A stretch of DNA of 6,052 nt from Methylovirgula sp. (GTDB lineage Bacteria > Pseudomonadota > Alphaproteobacteria > Rhizobiales > Beijerinckiaceae): the NCBI GenBank assembly GCA_030038595.1, contig JASHSW010000183.1, positions 1-6,052 of the forward strand. The letters are read 5' to 3'. The position numbers and the translations under genes were made by a program. This document shows positions 5,674-6,052 of the stretch, one piece after another (within the stretch, counting starts at the first letter, position 1; each line of letters begins with the position of its first letter). The notes beneath the pieces were generated by a model that was not told where the DNA came from, made no database searches, and saw only the letters and a list, made by a program, of their open reading frames with translations.

Positions 5674-5709
5674 TCCCGAGTCGCGGGATGAAATGCCCTA
5701 ATTTTAGGG
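5674..5709. promoter_or_regulatory. Two inverted repeats upstream of the small-peptide gene (possible operators)
   Basis: TCCCG (5674-5678) and CGGGA (5684-5688) form an inverted repeat with a 5-base spacer. Eight bases later comes CCCTAA-TT-TTAGGG (5696-5709), two perfect 6-base arms with a 2-base centre. The second is too tight for an RNA hairpin loop but has the dyad symmetry of a DNA-binding site. Both lie just upstream of the candidate promoter at 5719-5744. The regulator is unknown. Confidence 0.35.
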
Positions 5710-5718
5710 AACGGCATG

Positions 5719-5744
5719 GGAACCATTCGGCCACGCCTGAGGTT
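5719..5744 (+). promoter_or_regulatory. Possible EcfG-type general stress promoter
   Basis: GGAAC (5719-5723), 17 bases, then GGTT (5741-5744). The known alphaproteobacterial EcfG sigma factor consensus is GGAAC-N16/17-CGTT, so one of nine consensus positions differs. Transcription would start near 5751, giving a leader of roughly 27 bases with the AGGAGG ribosome site at 5766, a sensible layout. Short motifs of this kind arise by chance in GC-rich DNA. Confidence 0.35.
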
Positions 5745-5765
5745 AGCGACCGGGGGAACGGATAT

Positions 5766-5771
5766 AGGAGG
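5766..5771 (+). promoter_or_regulatory. Ribosome binding site deciding between two ATGs
   Basis: A consensus AGGAGG abuts an ATG at 5772, which would leave no spacer, and lies 6 bases before a second in-frame ATG at 5778. Spacing favours 5778 as the real start. Confidence 0.75.
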
Positions 5772-5777
5772 ATGAAA

Positions 5778-5894
5778 ATGAAATACCTTCTCATCGCGCT
5801 TGCCCTGTCGCTCGGTTTCTGCGGCGCCTGCCTCGCCCAGACCAGTCCGAAGAACACCTGTCACATCGAAGGAAACCAGCTCGTTTGCAAATAG
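5778..5894 (+). CDS. Precursor of a small secreted two-cysteine peptide
   Basis: A 38-residue precursor that I do not recognise. The consensus AGGAGG with 6-base spacing, the typical signal peptide (MKYLLIALALSLGFCGACLA) and the terminator 26 bases after the stop together argue that this very small frame is a true gene. Signal peptidase cleavage after CLA at residue 20 would release an 18-residue peptide, QTSPKNTCHIEGNQLVCK, whose two cysteines (28 and 37 of the precursor) could form one disulfide enclosing an eight-residue loop. Two more cysteines (15 and 18) lie in the signal peptide; CGAC is a poor lipobox, so a lipoprotein is less likely. The upstream region has two dyads and an EcfG-like promoter, and no other gene shares the transcript. 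Possible roles are a small envelope peptide or a signal; nothing in the sequence decides. Short alphaproteobacterial secreted proteins of this sort are often left unannotated. Confidence 0.7.
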   Translation: MKYLLIALALSLGFCGACLAQTSPKNTCHIEGNQLVCK

Positions 5895-5919
5895 ACCGCT
5901 CGCGGTCGCCAAGGAATTC

Positions 5920-5953
5920 GAGGCCGCTTGCGTTGGGCGGCCTCTTTGTCTTT
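5920..5953 (+). terminator. Intrinsic terminator after the small-peptide gene
   Basis: GAGGCCGC (5920-5927), a 9-base loop, and GCGGCCTC (5937-5944) form a perfect 8-bp stem followed by TTTGTCTTT. The gene's TAG stop is at 5892-5894. The stem and loop (containing GCGTTGG) nearly copy the terminator at 5008-5038. A smaller dyad, GACCG-CTCG-CGGTC (5894-5907), sits directly at the stop codon. The hairpin could also serve the convergent minus-strand gene, although only a few T residues follow on that strand. Confidence 0.82.
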
Positions 5954-5986
5954 AGCTTTGCCGCACGCGCCGGCGGATTATTTCGA

Positions 5987-6000
5987 CCCTGACGTCAGGG
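5987..6000. repeat. Perfect 14-bp palindrome over a stop codon
   Basis: CCCTGACGTCAGGG reads the same on both strands and covers the TGA stop of the minus-strand gene at the right edge. It is too tight for a normal hairpin and may be a protein-binding site, a cruciform-type dyad or chance. Confidence 0.6.
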
Positions 6001-6052
6001 CACGATATCGAAAGTCTTGCTGTCGAAATTGTAGCGCGGGATCTCCACGTAG
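5995..6052 (-). CDS. C-terminal end of an unrecognised minus-strand protein (partial)
   Basis: Reading the minus strand from the window edge gives YVEIPRYNFDSKTFDIVP followed by a TGA stop (bases 5995-5997). The composition is protein-like, codons end mostly in G or C as in the other genes, and the frame stays open to the edge, so it is probably the end of a real gene. Eighteen residues are not enough to name the family. It converges with the small-peptide gene; the terminator hairpin at 5920-5944 lies between the two stops. Confidence 0.55.
   Translation of the reverse strand, partial: YVEIPRYNFDSKTFDIVP

Noticed and set aside
5990..5997. TGACGTCA as a CRE-type regulatory site
   Set aside because: That consensus belongs to eukaryotic bZIP factors; in a bacterium only the palindromic symmetry is worth noting.

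Overview
The window is GC-rich, gene-dense chromosomal DNA from what looks like an alphaproteobacterium, most likely of the order Hyphomicrobiales (Rhizobiales), possibly near the Beijerinckiaceae/Methylobacteriaceae. The evidence is the overlapping moaC-moeA pair typical of alphaproteobacteria, a small secreted protein with the GCG...CRPN motif, a ClpP-like periplasmic protein of a rhizobial type, and a c-type cytochrome of a kind I associate with methylotroph-like alphaproteobacteria. The assignment is from recognition of families, not from a search.

Layout. Bases 1-84 hold the 3' end of moaC, overlapping moeA (81-1301); both belong to molybdenum cofactor synthesis. Next come a small GlsB/YeaQ-type membrane protein (1398-1691), an unrecognised secreted protein (1726-2154) and a small ClpP-like periplasmic protein (2294-2740), all on the + strand. 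A 239-base gap without a recognised gene then separates these from a convergent, clearly AT-richer minus-strand gene (2980-4470). That gene encodes a membrane glycosyltransferase of family 2 resembling the egghead-type beta-mannosyltransferases. A divergent intergenic region of about 250 bases follows.

The right third returns to high GC with three + strand genes for exported products: the glycine-rich GCG_CRPN protein (4720-4998), a mono-haem c-type cytochrome with a seven-glycine run after the haem motif (5128-5610), and a 38-residue precursor of a two-cysteine secreted peptide (5778-5894). The first and third are each followed by a near-identical hairpin terminator. At the right edge a minus-strand gene enters with only its last 18 residues visible.

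Only moaC and moeA clearly act together. The rest is a loose collection dominated by envelope and exported products: five of the eight complete genes have signal peptides and two are integral membrane proteins. The least ordinary items are the bacterial egghead-like glycosyltransferase in compositionally distinct DNA, the tiny secreted cysteine peptide with a possible stress-type (EcfG-like) promoter, and a protein-like antisense frame in the 2741-2979 gap. I see no complete novel multi-gene system, no CRISPR array, no tRNA or rRNA gene and no insertion sequence.
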